A DNA stretch of 64,000 nucleotides from NCBI GenBank assembly GCA_044222195.1, contig JBGANS010000011.1:1-64000 (forward strand). Direction: 5' to 3'. Positions within the stretch are counted from its first letter, which is position 1. Every line of letters begins with the position of its first letter. The position numbers and the translations under genes are program-made. The DNA comes from JAHBXE01 sp044222195 (GTDB lineage Bacteria > Planctomycetota > Phycisphaerae > Phycisphaerales > UBA1924). Positions 36,465-45,034 of the stretch are shown in pieces. The notes under the pieces were generated by a model. The model had not been told where the DNA came from and searched no databases. It saw only the letters and a program-made list of their open reading frames with translations.

Positions 36465-37940
36465 ATGACGGCGAAGCACTCCATTGGATCCCGGGCCCGC
36501 TGGCTGCTGGACCGCCTCCGATTCCGGAGGTGGGGAAAGTGGATCATCATCGGGGCGGTGGCGGGGGTTGTGGTGAGCGCGGCGGGGGTTGAGACGACCT
36601 CGCAGAGCTGGTTCTGCAACTCGTGCCACATCATGGAGCCGTACTACCAGAGTTGGAAGACGGGCTCGCACAAGAACGTCAAGTGCGTGGAATGCCATAT
36701 CTCGCCAGGCGTGGACAACTTCGTGGTGGCCAAGCTCAACGGGCTGGGCCAGGTGGTGGATGATGTGCTCAACCGGACGTCGGCCAAGCCGTCGGCGTCG
36801 GTGAGCGAACTGTCGTGCACGCGATCGGGGTGCCACTCCGTGGAGCGGCTGAGCAAGACAGCGACGACGGGCGCGTTCAAGTTTGATCACTCGAAGCACC
36901 TCGGGGCGAGGCACCTGGGGGTCGAAATCAGTTGCGGGACGTGCCATTCGCACGTCAAGGGTGACAAGCACTTCGAGGTCAATACGGGCGTCTGCATTAC
37001 GTGCCACCTGGTGGACCGTGCGCCGGCGAGCGTGACGGAGGGCGTGGGGGGATCCCCGACCGTGATCCACCTGGTGGCGAGGAACGGCGCGAACGGGGCG
37101 GTGTCGAATCATTCGTCCGTTGCGGAAGGGGAGACGCCGCCGCCGTCGGCGTGCACGACGTGCCATGACGCCCCGAAGGGTGAAATCCAGTTCCAGGGTC
37201 TCAAGTTCGATCACGCGCAGTTCCTGGCGTTCGGGGCGAAGTGCGAGTCGTGCCACCAGGGCGTGACGGCAACGCCCCCGCCGATCGATGATGGGCGGTG
37301 CCTGGAATGCCACACGTTCGGCGTCGATGCGAAGATTGGCACGCGCGAGATGCACAAGATTCACACGCTGGGCCGGCACAAGATCGAGTGCTCCAGCTGT
37401 CACGGGACGATCCGGCACGGCCCGCAGGTCCAGACGGCTTCCCTGGAGCGGTTTGACTGTACCAAGTGCCACCTGGACCAGCACAAGGTCCAGCGGGAAA
37501 CGTACTTTCATCTCGGACAGAACCCACACGGTGAGGCGGGCGCGCCGCCGGTGAGCCCGATGTTCATGGCGCACGTCGACTGCACGGGATGCCACACGGG
37601 GCCGAGGCCGGTGAGTGTGAACCCGGACAGCGGGGCGAGCGTCATGGCCGCGGTCCCGGCATCGTGCAACGGGTGCCACCAGCAGGGTTTCGGCGAGAAG
37701 ATGATTCCGCTCTGGCAGTCGACGACGCACAAGCTGTACGACCAGGTGGAAGCGATGCTGGCGGGGGTTGAGGCGTCGGGGAAGAAAGCCGAAGCCGCCG
37801 CGAAGGCTCGTGGGCTGCTCACGCTGGTTCGGACCGACGGGAGCTGGGGCGTTCACAATCCTCGCTACACGCAGCTGCTTCTGGAGCAGGCCCGCGATCT
37901 GCTTGGAGATCCTGAGCCGTCGAAGGGAGGGGGATCGTGA
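36465..37940 (+). CDS. membrane-anchored NapC/NirT-type multihaem cytochrome c, up to 12 haems, 491 aa
   Basis: One N-terminal transmembrane helix (KWIIIGAVAGVVVSAAGV, about residues 25-42) is followed by SQSWFCNSCHIMEPYYQSW and CVECHISPG, the quinol-side haem pair of NapC/NirT proteins with the Met-ligand pattern. In total there are 11 CXXCH motifs and one CX4CH (CTRSGCH). Family members oxidise membrane quinol and pass electrons to periplasmic cytochromes; this one carries a long additional haem chain in the same protein. The ATG at 36465 is chosen because the helix begins just after it. The next cytochrome gene overlaps by GTGA. Confidence 0.9.
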   Translation: MTAKHSIGSRARWLLDRLRFRRWGKWIIIGAVAGVVVSAAGVETTSQSWFCNSCHIMEPYYQSWKTGSHKNVKCVECHISPGVDNFVVAKLNGLGQVVDDVLNRTSAKPSASVSELSCTRSGCHSVERLSKTATTGAFKFDHSKHLGARHLGVEISCGTCHSHVKGDKHFEVNTGVCITCHLVDRAPASVTEGVGGSPTVIHLVARNGANGAVSNHSSVAEGETPPPSACTTCHDAPKGEIQFQGLKFDHAQFLAFGAKCESCHQGVTATPPPIDDGRCLECHTFGVDAKIGTREMHKIHTLGRHKIECSSCHGTIRHGPQVQTASLERFDCTKCHLDQHKVQRETYFHLGQNPHGEAGAPPVSPMFMAHVDCTGCHTGPRPVSVNPDSGASVMAAVPASCNGCHQQGFGEKMIPLWQSTTHKLYDQVEAMLAGVEASGKKAEAAAKARGLLTLVRTDGSWGVHNPRYTQLLLEQARDLLGDPEPSKGGGS

Positions 37941-39319
37941 GGCGGGCGTTGGTGGCCGGGATTGTGGGGTTCGCGGCGAGCCGGGCCGGTGCACAGGCGC
38001 CGCCGACGACGAAGGTGATCGACTGCCTGAGTTCGGGGTGCCACAGCAAGCAGGTCGGGTACACCTTCCTGCATGGACCGACCGCGGTGTCGGCGTGCGA
38101 TGCGTGCCACGAATACCAGGACCCGGCGAAGCACAGTTTCACCATGAAGAGGCCGGGAAGGCAGTTGTGCGACTTCTGCCACATCGACAAGACGGGGACC
38201 GAGGGGAAGGTGGTTCACCAGCCTGTGGCCAAGGGTGAGTGCACGAGCTGCCACAATCCGCACGGGTCGGAAACCCGCCGGCTGCTGACCAAGCCGACGT
38301 TGAATGCGTTATGCCTGTCGTGCCATACGGAGGCTCTCAAGGGGGCGCATTCCCACAAGCCCGCGGCGGAGAACTGCACATCATGCCATGAGGTGCACAC
38401 GGGATCGCACGAGAAGCTGCTCAAGTCGGCGAGCCGCGACCTGTGCCTGAGTTGCCATGAGGGCGTGGGGGAAACCATCGCGAAGGCGGCGCACGGACAC
38501 AAGCCGGTCGAGGGCGAGTGCCTCCAGTGCCACAAGCCCCACGCGTCAGACGAGATCAGGATGCTGGCCAAGTCCCCCCAGGAACTGTGCGTATCGTGCC
38601 ACGAGGTGGTGGGAAAGACCATGGCGGCCGCGACGCATCCGCACAGCGCCGCGACGGATGCCCGATCGTGCCTGAACTGTCACGCGCCGCACGGCAGCGA
38701 GCACGCGAAGCAGCTGCTCAAGAGCCCGGTCGACACGTGCATGACATGCCACCAGAAGGCGATCGTGGTGGACGCGAAGCGCACGGTCGCGGCGACGACG
38801 GAGCTGACCGCGGCGGCGTTTCACAAGCACGGCCCGATCAACAAGGGTGAGTGCTCGGCGTGCCATGATGTCCACGGCGGGGCGCATGACGGGCTGCTGG
38901 TCCAGCCGTATGAGAAGACGTTCTACCAGGCCTACTCGGACACGGCGTACGCGCTGTGTTTCAAGTGCCACGATCGGTCGCTGGTGGTGGCGACCTCGGC
39001 GGAGAAGGAGACGGGATTCCGCAACGGGACACGCAATCTGCACTCGGTGCACGTGAACCGGACCAGCCAGGGGCGGAGCTGCCGCGCCTGCCACACGGTT
39101 CACGCGAGCCGGTTCGACACGATGATCGCGGACAAGGTCCCGTTTGGGGAGTGGGTGCTGCCGCTGAACTTTGCGAAGACGGAGAACGGCGGTTCTTGCG
39201 GGCCGGGGTGTCACCGTCCGGCGTCGTACGACCGGGTGAAGCCGGTGGCGATGCCGGTGTCGCTCAGCCCGCCGACGGTGCCGATCGGTCCGGCCCCGGC
39301 GGCGCCGGAAAAGAAGTGA
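37937..39319 (+). CDS. periplasmic 15-haem cytochrome c (doubled-CXXCH type), 460 aa
   Basis: A signal peptide (MRRALVAGIVGFAASRAGAQA) precedes 13 CXXCH motifs, with a CX4CH (CLSSGCH) as first and a CX3CH (CGPGCH) as last haem site. Pairs in the pattern CLSCHE...HKP..GECLQCHKPH are the doubled CXXCH motif of cytochrome c3-like electron-transfer chains. It starts at a GTG overlapping the stop of the membrane 12-haem protein, so the pair forms a likely quinol-to-periplasm wire. It is clearly homologous over its length to the protein at 46027-47421. Confidence 0.92.
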   Translation: MRRALVAGIVGFAASRAGAQAPPTTKVIDCLSSGCHSKQVGYTFLHGPTAVSACDACHEYQDPAKHSFTMKRPGRQLCDFCHIDKTGTEGKVVHQPVAKGECTSCHNPHGSETRRLLTKPTLNALCLSCHTEALKGAHSHKPAAENCTSCHEVHTGSHEKLLKSASRDLCLSCHEGVGETIAKAAHGHKPVEGECLQCHKPHASDEIRMLAKSPQELCVSCHEVVGKTMAAATHPHSAATDARSCLNCHAPHGSEHAKQLLKSPVDTCMTCHQKAIVVDAKRTVAATTELTAAAFHKHGPINKGECSACHDVHGGAHDGLLVQPYEKTFYQAYSDTAYALCFKCHDRSLVVATSAEKETGFRNGTRNLHSVHVNRTSQGRSCRACHTVHASRFDTMIADKVPFGEWVLPLNFAKTENGGSCGPGCHRPASYDRVKPVAMPVSLSPPTVPIGPAPAAPEKK

Positions 39320-39335
39320 TCCGTCGCGGGCGAGG

Positions 39336-39953
39336 CTAGCCGACGAGTTCGACTTTCCAGCCGTTCCTGGCGTGAAGAGCGGCTCGCCGCTGATGAGTTC
39401 CATCGGCCTGGTGCCAGTCGATGGTGGCGAGCGTGAACTCAAGTACGCTGAAGTGTGCGCGGGAGCGAGCCGTCAGGCCGCGGGCGAGCATGTCGTGATC
39501 GTGAGGGAGCCGCGGATCGATGCCGACGGCTTCGGCGCTCTGCTGCGGCGAGAGGCGGAAGAGCCATTGCGAGACTTCTTCGATGTGGCGCCAGTGCTGG
39601 TCGACGATGGGGCCGTGCGAGTGGAGGGAAATGGCGCCGGCGAGGCGTAGCTGGATTCCACGGGCGGGGTCGTATCCGACGGCACACGCTTCCTGACGGC
39701 TCTTGAGATCGGCAATTTTGGGCGTGTCGAGGTGGCTGTAGAACCAGAGGCGGCCCGGGATGAGTTCGGCACCGCGGTTGGTCATGATTCGGGCGGAGGG
39801 CCGTCCGTCGGGCGAGACGGTGGCGAGCGTCAGGAGGTGAAAGGGGTGGTTCGACCAGTCGGCGCCGCGGGCGAGCTCGAGCCAGATGAGATCGGCGATC
39901 CGGTCGGGAGCGATCAGCGTCGAAGTGTCAGGTCCGGGGTCGTGCACGTTCAT
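39336..39953 (-). CDS. pyridoxamine 5'-phosphate oxidase family flavoprotein, 205 aa
   Basis: The N-terminal half (NHPFHLLTLATVSPDGRPSARIMTNRGAELIPGRLWFYSHLDTPKIADL) has the split-barrel FMN-binding pattern of the pyridoxamine phosphate oxidase superfamily, but the C-terminal PLP-contact motif of true PdxH is not obvious, so a general FMN-binding oxidase or haem-binding relative is as likely. It overlaps the upstream gene by ATGA and closes the HAO operon; whether it takes part in the respiratory chemistry is unknown. Confidence 0.82.
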   Translation of the reverse strand: MNVHDPGPDTSTLIAPDRIADLIWLELARGADWSNHPFHLLTLATVSPDGRPSARIMTNRGAELIPGRLWFYSHLDTPKIADLKSRQEACAVGYDPARGIQLRLAGAISLHSHGPIVDQHWRHIEEVSQWLFRLSPQQSAEAVGIDPRLPHDHDMLARGLTARSRAHFSVLEFTLATIDWHQADGTHQRRAALHARNGWKVELVG

Positions 39954-40435
39954 GGATGAAGCTCCGATCCGTGTTCGCGGCCTGCGGGAGAGCAAGGGGC
40001 GGGAGCAATCGCGTCGGCGATGAAACACAACTCGGCGTAGTACTCGTCAACGTCCAGGCCGAGGAGGGTGGCGCCGAAGAGCTCGCATCCCTCGGCGTCC
40101 GCGATGTCGCCGTAGTTGATCGGCGCGATGAAGTAGGCGATGACGAGCGGCAGGATGGCCTGGCGGTCCCGGAGCGATGGGTGGATGAAAAGGCAGTGGC
40201 CATGCCTCGGGTGCTCGCCGAGCTGGACGGCGTGTGCAAACTCGCCCGGCAAGAGCGGTCCGGCGTCGAAACGGACCTCGACGGGGTAGCGCACGACAGC
40301 GCGGTCGTTGAGAATGCGCGAGATGGCGGGCTCGTCGATGCAAGGGCCGTGGCGGAGCCGTGCCGCGCTGGCTCGTTCGAGGATGTGGTCGTGAAGCGCG
40401 ATGCGTCCGTCGTTCTCGGTGAGTGGCCGTGCCAT
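39950..40435 (-). CDS. hypothetical protein in the HAO operon, 161 aa
   Basis: Cytoplasmic, no signal peptide and no CXXCH. A His-rich beta-looking region (VRFDAGPLLPGEFAHAVQLGEHPRHGHCLFIHP) and a C-terminal acidic helix (GLDVDEYYAELCFIADAIA) are the only distinctive parts. It begins 17 bp after the HAO stop and overlaps the flavoprotein gene by 4 nt, so all three are co-expressed. I do not recognise the family. Confidence 0.75.
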   Translation of the reverse strand: MARPLTENDGRIALHDHILERASAARLRHGPCIDEPAISRILNDRAVVRYPVEVRFDAGPLLPGEFAHAVQLGEHPRHGHCLFIHPSLRDRQAILPLVIAYFIAPINYGDIADAEGCELFGATLLGLDVDEYYAELCFIADAIAPAPCSPAGREHGSELHP

Positions 40436-40452
40436 GGCGGGGCTCCCCGTGG

Positions 40453-41901
40453 TCAGTCCTTCTTCTTCTCGTAGCGTTCGCGGAACTCCTCGGTGGCTTT
40501 CTGGCGACGAGCGGCTTCGTCGGGGTCCATCCTGCCGGTGAACCACTTGTGGTCGTCGCCGGCGAGCACCTGGTCGAGGCGTGCCCGGAGGGCCTCGGCG
40601 GCCTTGAGCCTGGCGGGGTCGGCGTCGGCGCGGAACTTCTCGGCGAGGTCGGTGAGCTGGGGGATGAACTCGCTGTAGAATTTCTTGGCCACCTCGTAGG
40701 TGCCGTGCCAGTGGGTGTAGTCGGGCGCCATCATGGAGGCGCCGTGCCTGGCGCGGCGGCCCTCGTGGTGCCAGATCTCGTACCAGGTCCAGTCGACTTG
40801 GTTGCCGAACTGAACGGGCGAGAGGAGCGGCTTGGCCAATGAATAGAGGTCTTTGCCGGGCTCGCCGAACTTGGTGTTGTAGAGCTCGATGAGGGAGTCG
40901 TACTGGGTGTAGAAGTTGCTGATCCACTGAGCGTCGTGGCAGTTGATGCACACATCAACCATGTTGGCGCGGCGCGTCTGCCAGGGGACCTTGCCGCCGG
41001 GGAGGCCCATGCGGGCGTCGGCGACTTCGGGGCGGATGGAGACTTCCGGTCGGTTGTTCCAGGAAATGCGCAGGCCCACGTCGTGCGTGACGGGCTGCTT
41101 GCGGGTGGCGGACATGTGGCAGGTCGCGCACGTGGGTGCATTGAAGTAATCCTCTCCGACGACCCACTTGGCGTTGTCGAGGTTCATGTGGTTGATGTTG
41201 GCGAAGAAGTTGGCCCCGTGCTTCGACTCTTCGTAGATCTCCTTCTGCGGGTGATCCGGGCCGAGGTGGCACTTGCCGCACGTGTCGGGGTAGCGGGCCT
41301 GGGCGGCGGAGAACGAGTGCCGGGCGTGGCACGCCATGCACGAACCCTCGGAGCCGTCGGGATTGATCCGTCCGATGCCGCTGTTGGGCCAGGTGGCGGC
41401 GTCGAGCTTGCCGCCGGGGAGGACCTTGACCTCCGTGCCGTGGCACTGCCAGCAGCCGTTCACGGCCGCGGCGGAGACTCCGTGCGCGTTGGCGGCGGAC
41501 TTCATGCCATGGTTGCCCTCGACGACCTCGGCGAGGACGTTGTCGAGCGAACCGAGGATTCGGGCGGCCTTGGAATGGCGCGAGGCGGCGAACTCTTCGA
41601 CCTCACGGGCGTGGCAGCGAGAGCAGTCCTTGGGCGTGACGAGGACGGCGATGGTCTGGCCGTAGTGGGTGAACGCGTCGGGCTCGCCCTCGGTGGCGCT
41701 GTGGCACTCGAAGCAGCCGACGTTGCCTCGGAAGTGCTTGCTCTGTCCCCATTGCTGGTAGAGGGCTGGGCTGTGTTCCTTGTGGCACGCGATGCACTGT
41801 TTGCTCTGCTCGGTGATTTCCTTGGGCCCGAAGAGCTGGGCGCTGGCGGTGGAGGCGGCGGCGAGGGCAAGGATCGCGGCACGGAGGAACAGGGCGTTCA
41901 T
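40453..41901 (-). CDS. octahaem cytochrome of the hydroxylamine oxidoreductase (HAO) family, 482 aa
   Basis: Signal peptide MNALFLRAAILALAAASTASAQ, then exactly eight CXXCH motifs in the HAO order, with family-specific stretches KHGANFFANINHMNLDNAKWVVGEDYFNAPTCATCHMS, THDVGLRISWNNRPEVS, CINCHDAQWISNFYTQYDSLIELYN and WYEIWHHEGRRARHGASMM. HAO enzymes oxidise hydroxylamine (or hydrazine) when a Tyr cross-links the active-site haem, while members without it run reductively on nitrite or hydroxylamine. Here PDYTHWHGTYE contains two Tyr near the expected place, but which, if any, cross-links cannot be settled by eye. GGAG 9 nt upstream favours the ATG at 41901 over 41916. Confidence 0.93.
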   Translation of the reverse strand: MNALFLRAAILALAAASTASAQLFGPKEITEQSKQCIACHKEHSPALYQQWGQSKHFRGNVGCFECHSATEGEPDAFTHYGQTIAVLVTPKDCSRCHAREVEEFAASRHSKAARILGSLDNVLAEVVEGNHGMKSAANAHGVSAAAVNGCWQCHGTEVKVLPGGKLDAATWPNSGIGRINPDGSEGSCMACHARHSFSAAQARYPDTCGKCHLGPDHPQKEIYEESKHGANFFANINHMNLDNAKWVVGEDYFNAPTCATCHMSATRKQPVTHDVGLRISWNNRPEVSIRPEVADARMGLPGGKVPWQTRRANMVDVCINCHDAQWISNFYTQYDSLIELYNTKFGEPGKDLYSLAKPLLSPVQFGNQVDWTWYEIWHHEGRRARHGASMMAPDYTHWHGTYEVAKKFYSEFIPQLTDLAEKFRADADPARLKAAEALRARLDQVLAGDDHKWFTGRMDPDEAARRQKATEEFRERYEKKKD

Positions 41902-41923
41902 GAAATGGATCTCCATGGGGCAC

Positions 41924-43225
41924 TCAGGCGTGGCGGGCGTGGGTGGTGTGCGGGGGCGGGGTGGGATGAGAAAGATGAGGCACGTCTGCACTGCGGGGCA
42001 GGGGGGATGAATCGGTGGCGGAGGAATAGGGCTGATCGAACGTGAGCCTTCCCGAGAGAACCGGGATGGTCACGCGGACGAGGATGGTGTAGATCAGGAG
42101 GCCCAGGGCCCAGATGCCCAGGGTGACGAGGCATTCGTTGAGCGTCGGGGAGTATTCGACCATTTCACTGAGCGGCGTGGGGATGAATGCGGGGATGATG
42201 AGGCCCATGCCTTTTTCGATCCAGACCCCGAGGATGAGCAGGACGCAGGCCGTGTTCAGGAAGGGGCGCGACCGGGAGAGCGGCGTGTAGAGAAGGATGA
42301 GCGCGATCGTGTTCATGCCGATGGCGGTCCAGATCCACGGGACCAGGCCGTGCCGGCCTTCGAGCCCGAAGAAGAGGTACTTGGCGGAGGCGACGTGAGC
42401 GGAGTCTGTGTAGAACTCGGTGAATGCTTCGGATCCGAGAAGAAACATGTTGATGGTCATGGCGACGGTGACGATGTTGCGAAGCGTGAACAAGGCGCGC
42501 GAAGGAACGCGGTAGGTTGTGTGGGAGCCGATGACCTGCAGCGTGAGGATGAGAAAGGCCGGGCCGGCCGCGAACGCGGAAGCGAGGAACCGCGGCGCGA
42601 TCACGGCGGAGTTCCAGAACGGCCGTCCGCCGAGTCCGCTGTAGAGAAACGCGGTGACGGTGTGGATGCTGATGGCCCAGGCGATAGCGATGAAGACGAA
42701 GGGGATGTAAAAGAGCTTGCTCGGGTGGCGCTTGCGGTAGGCGCAGTAGATGAGGTAGCCGCAAATGTGCAGGTTCAGCGCAAGGTACCCGTTGAGGACG
42801 ATCACATCCCACGTGAGCATGGAGATCGGGAAGTTGAAACGGAGCATGAGGTGGTGGAAGCGATCTGGCCGGCCGAGGTCGACCGTGACAAAGAGCAGGG
42901 CCATGACGATCGCGGCGACGGCGAAGAGTTCGCCGAAGATGACCAGGTCGTGCAGCTCGCGGTTGCGGTAGATGTACACGGGAATGACGAGCATGACAGC
43001 CGCGGCGGCCATGCCGACGAGGAAGGTGAAGTTGGCGATGTAGAAACCCCAGGAGACCTGGTCGGACATCCCGGTCACGCCGAGGCCGTGGACGAACTGC
43101 TTGCAGTAGGCGTTGATCCCCATGAGGACGAGGACGGAGAGGGCGAACATCCAGGCGTAGTAACGGCCGTCGCCGACGAAGCTCAGGCGTGCGCAGCGCG
43201 AGAGGAACGTGAGGTACTGCTTCAC
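41924..43225 (-). CDS. nrfD: NrfD/PsrC-type integral membrane quinol-interacting subunit, 433 aa
   Basis: Nine to ten transmembrane segments are visible (for example YYAWMFALSVLVLMGINAYC, WGFYIANFTFLVGMAAAAVMLVIPVYIY, LVIFGELFAVAAIVMALLFVTVDLGRPDRFHHL). GRPDRF and WDVIVLNGYL are typical of the polysulphide reductase NrfD family, which exchanges electrons with quinols through an adjacent FeS protein and carries no cofactor of its own. GTG at 43225 overlaps the ferredoxin stop. The His/Pro-rich C-terminal tail is unusual. It lies between the FeS subunit and the HAO-family gene, implying that it supplies or removes the electrons of that enzyme. Confidence 0.93.
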   Translation of the reverse strand: MKQYLTFLSRCARLSFVGDGRYYAWMFALSVLVLMGINAYCKQFVHGLGVTGMSDQVSWGFYIANFTFLVGMAAAAVMLVIPVYIYRNRELHDLVIFGELFAVAAIVMALLFVTVDLGRPDRFHHLMLRFNFPISMLTWDVIVLNGYLALNLHICGYLIYCAYRKRHPSKLFYIPFVFIAIAWAISIHTVTAFLYSGLGGRPFWNSAVIAPRFLASAFAAGPAFLILTLQVIGSHTTYRVPSRALFTLRNIVTVAMTINMFLLGSEAFTEFYTDSAHVASAKYLFFGLEGRHGLVPWIWTAIGMNTIALILLYTPLSRSRPFLNTACVLLILGVWIEKGMGLIIPAFIPTPLSEMVEYSPTLNECLVTLGIWALGLLIYTILVRVTIPVLSGRLTFDQPYSSATDSSPLPRSADVPHLSHPTPPPHTTHARHA

Positions 43226-44283
43226 GCGGTTCGCTCCTGTCCGGGGAGCGCCGGGCTGACGGGGTTGATGCCCATGGACACGGCGATGGCCGCGGCCTCT
43301 GGATCGAGACTCCTGGGGTAGCGTTCGTCGAAGTAGTAGAAGAAGCGTGGCAGGGTGCCGACTTCTTCCTTGAGGACGAAGACGCGCTTGGTCTTGAGGA
43401 TCTGCGAGACTTCGCTGTCGGGGTCGAGGACGTTTCCAAACTTGCGTGCGCCGGTGGGGCAGGCTTCGAGGCAGGCGGGCAGACGGCCCTCGCGGGTCCG
43501 ATGGAGGCAGAAGTGGCATTTTTCCATGACGCCCTTGGGGCGCGGGCGGTTCGAGAGGTAGCCCATGTCCGGGTTGAGACGGTCCTCGGGGATCGAGGGC
43601 TGAGCGAAGTTGAAGCGCCGGGCCCAGTAGGGGCACGCGGCTTCGCAGTAGCGGCACCCGATGCACCAGTCGTAGTCGATGACGGTGATTCCGTCGGGTT
43701 CCTGCCAGGTCGCCTCGACCGGGCAGACCTTGACGCAGGGCGGGTTCGCGCACTGATGGCACTGGACGGGGAGGTAAAAGTGATCGGCGTCGGGGACCGT
43801 GGGGCGGTCGTAGTGGTGGTTTCCTTTTTCGGTGTCGAGGGTGCCGCGGGGCATTTCGATGACGCGGATGTACTGGATCTCCGGCGCGCGGCTCTGGTTG
43901 TTCTCATTGACGCAGGCGTGGACACACTTTCGGCAGCCGATGCAGCGGCTGAGGTTGAGGGCGTAAACGAACTCGACTCCGGCGCGGGGCTTGAGGGCGC
44001 GGACGTCGGGTCGGACGTGGTAACGCTTGTCCACTTCGCGGCGGATGCGGTCGAGGGCGGCGTCCAGGTCCTTCGAGTTCATTTCCTTGTAGTGTTTCTG
44101 CAGGAACTTCTGGATGGTGAACTCGTCCTCATCCTTGAGTTCGCGCAGCGGGCTGAGGGCGGCGGCCAGGGCGGCGAGACCGCCGGCCATGGCGGTTCCC
44201 GCGCGAAGGAAACTCCGGCGCGAGACTCGGGGCGCCTGCTGGGGTGCTCCGGCGGAGGGGCCGTCCCAAATGCGAACGGTCAT
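43222..44283 (-). CDS. Tat-exported ferredoxin-like subunit with four [4Fe-4S] sites (NrfC/DmsB type), 353 aa
   Basis: The twin-arginine signal VSRRSFLRAGTAMAGGLAALAAA directs export of the folded protein. Four cysteine clusters follow: CIGCRKCVHAC, CHQCANPPCVKVCP, CIGCRYCEAACP and CHFCLHRTREGRLPACLEACP, giving up to four [4Fe-4S] centres. Such proteins link NrfD-type membrane subunits to periplasmic haem or molybdenum enzymes. A helical insert (residues about 50-95) separates the signal from the first cluster. Overlaps of 4 nt join it to both neighbours, the tetrahaem cytochrome and NrfD. Confidence 0.94.
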   Translation of the reverse strand: MTVRIWDGPSAGAPQQAPRVSRRSFLRAGTAMAGGLAALAAALSPLRELKDEDEFTIQKFLQKHYKEMNSKDLDAALDRIRREVDKRYHVRPDVRALKPRAGVEFVYALNLSRCIGCRKCVHACVNENNQSRAPEIQYIRVIEMPRGTLDTEKGNHHYDRPTVPDADHFYLPVQCHQCANPPCVKVCPVEATWQEPDGITVIDYDWCIGCRYCEAACPYWARRFNFAQPSIPEDRLNPDMGYLSNRPRPKGVMEKCHFCLHRTREGRLPACLEACPTGARKFGNVLDPDSEVSQILKTKRVFVLKEEVGTLPRFFYYFDERYPRSLDPEAAAIAVSMGINPVSPALPGQERTA

Positions 44284-45014
44284 GGGTGATCCTCTGGGGT
44301 GAGGCGCAGGGGTTCTTGAGTGTGATTCGGCGAGGACCACTTCCGGAGCGGCGTGTGACGAGCGCCACCGTGTTCGACATGGGTCTGGTCGCCCATGCGG
44401 AGGGTGCTTGGCCCCGGGAGAGGAGCGATCGGCTTGTACGCGGGCGAGTGGGGATTGTGGCAGTCGTTGCAACTGAGACGGTGCTGCCGGCCGCTGGAGG
44501 CGTCCCAGCTTCCCATGGTCTTGCCGTGCGTGCCGCGCTGCCAGTCGCGGAACACGGTACCGTGGCATTGGGAGCAGAGGCGTGGCACGTCATCGAACGG
44601 GAGCAGAGTTCCGTCATGGAGCACAAGCCGCTCGCGGTTGGTCTTATCGTGGCAGTTGAAGCAGCGGTTGTTCATGCCGTGCTGGAGCGTGATGTGGGTG
44701 TGCTGGACGAGCGTTCGCTTCTCGATGGGAGGGGAGCTGAAGAGGCGGTGGCATTCGTTGCAGGCGTGTTCGAATCCGCCGATCGTGGCCCGCGGTGGTT
44801 CGCCCATGTGCTGGCGTGGGGCGCCCGGCACGATCAGGTCTCGGCTGACGATGTGCATTTCGCCGCGGGGCACGGTGACGTTTGGCGAGGTGAGGAACAT
44901 CCACGCGGCGAGCGCCAGGAAGGCGGGCCCGATGGCCCACGCCGGCAGCCCGGACCGCGGAGGCGGGGCTGGAGGAATCGGGACTTGGTCCGGTGTGGTG
45001 TTCACGTCAGGCAC
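44280..45014 (-). CDS. membrane-anchored tetrahaem cytochrome c, 244 aa
   Basis: A Pro-rich N-terminus is followed by one transmembrane helix (LPAWAIGPAFLALAAWMFL), then a periplasmic part with four CXXCH sites (CNECH, CFNCH, CSQCH, CNDCH) and a CNDCHNPHSP doubled-CXXCH-type end. It probably bridges the FeS/NrfD module and soluble cytochromes, the place NrfB holds in the Nrf system. The start codon is GTG at 45014; a GTG at 45005 is also possible. It follows the TPR gene by 20 bp and overlaps the ferredoxin gene by ATGA. Confidence 0.9.
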   Translation of the reverse strand: MPDVNTTPDQVPIPPAPPPRSGLPAWAIGPAFLALAAWMFLTSPNVTVPRGEMHIVSRDLIVPGAPRQHMGEPPRATIGGFEHACNECHRLFSSPPIEKRTLVQHTHITLQHGMNNRCFNCHDKTNRERLVLHDGTLLPFDDVPRLCSQCHGTVFRDWQRGTHGKTMGSWDASSGRQHRLSCNDCHNPHSPAYKPIAPLPGPSTLRMGDQTHVEHGGARHTPLRKWSSPNHTQEPLRLTPEDHP

Positions 45015-45034
45015 TGGCGGCGAACGCGAGTTGA

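Noticed and set aside
36126..37994. Long minus-strand open frame (622 codons) opposite the 12-haem cytochrome
   Set aside because: It is antisense to a clear multihaem gene, Arg/Pro/His-rich as expected of a shadow frame in high-GC DNA, and has no recognisable domain.
41924..45014. Alternative complex III (Act) reading of the NrfD/FeS/cytochrome set
   Set aside because: The FeS protein is a simple four-cluster ferredoxin without the molybdopterin-like half of ActB, and there is a single NrfD and no ActD/E/F; an Nrf-type module fits better.
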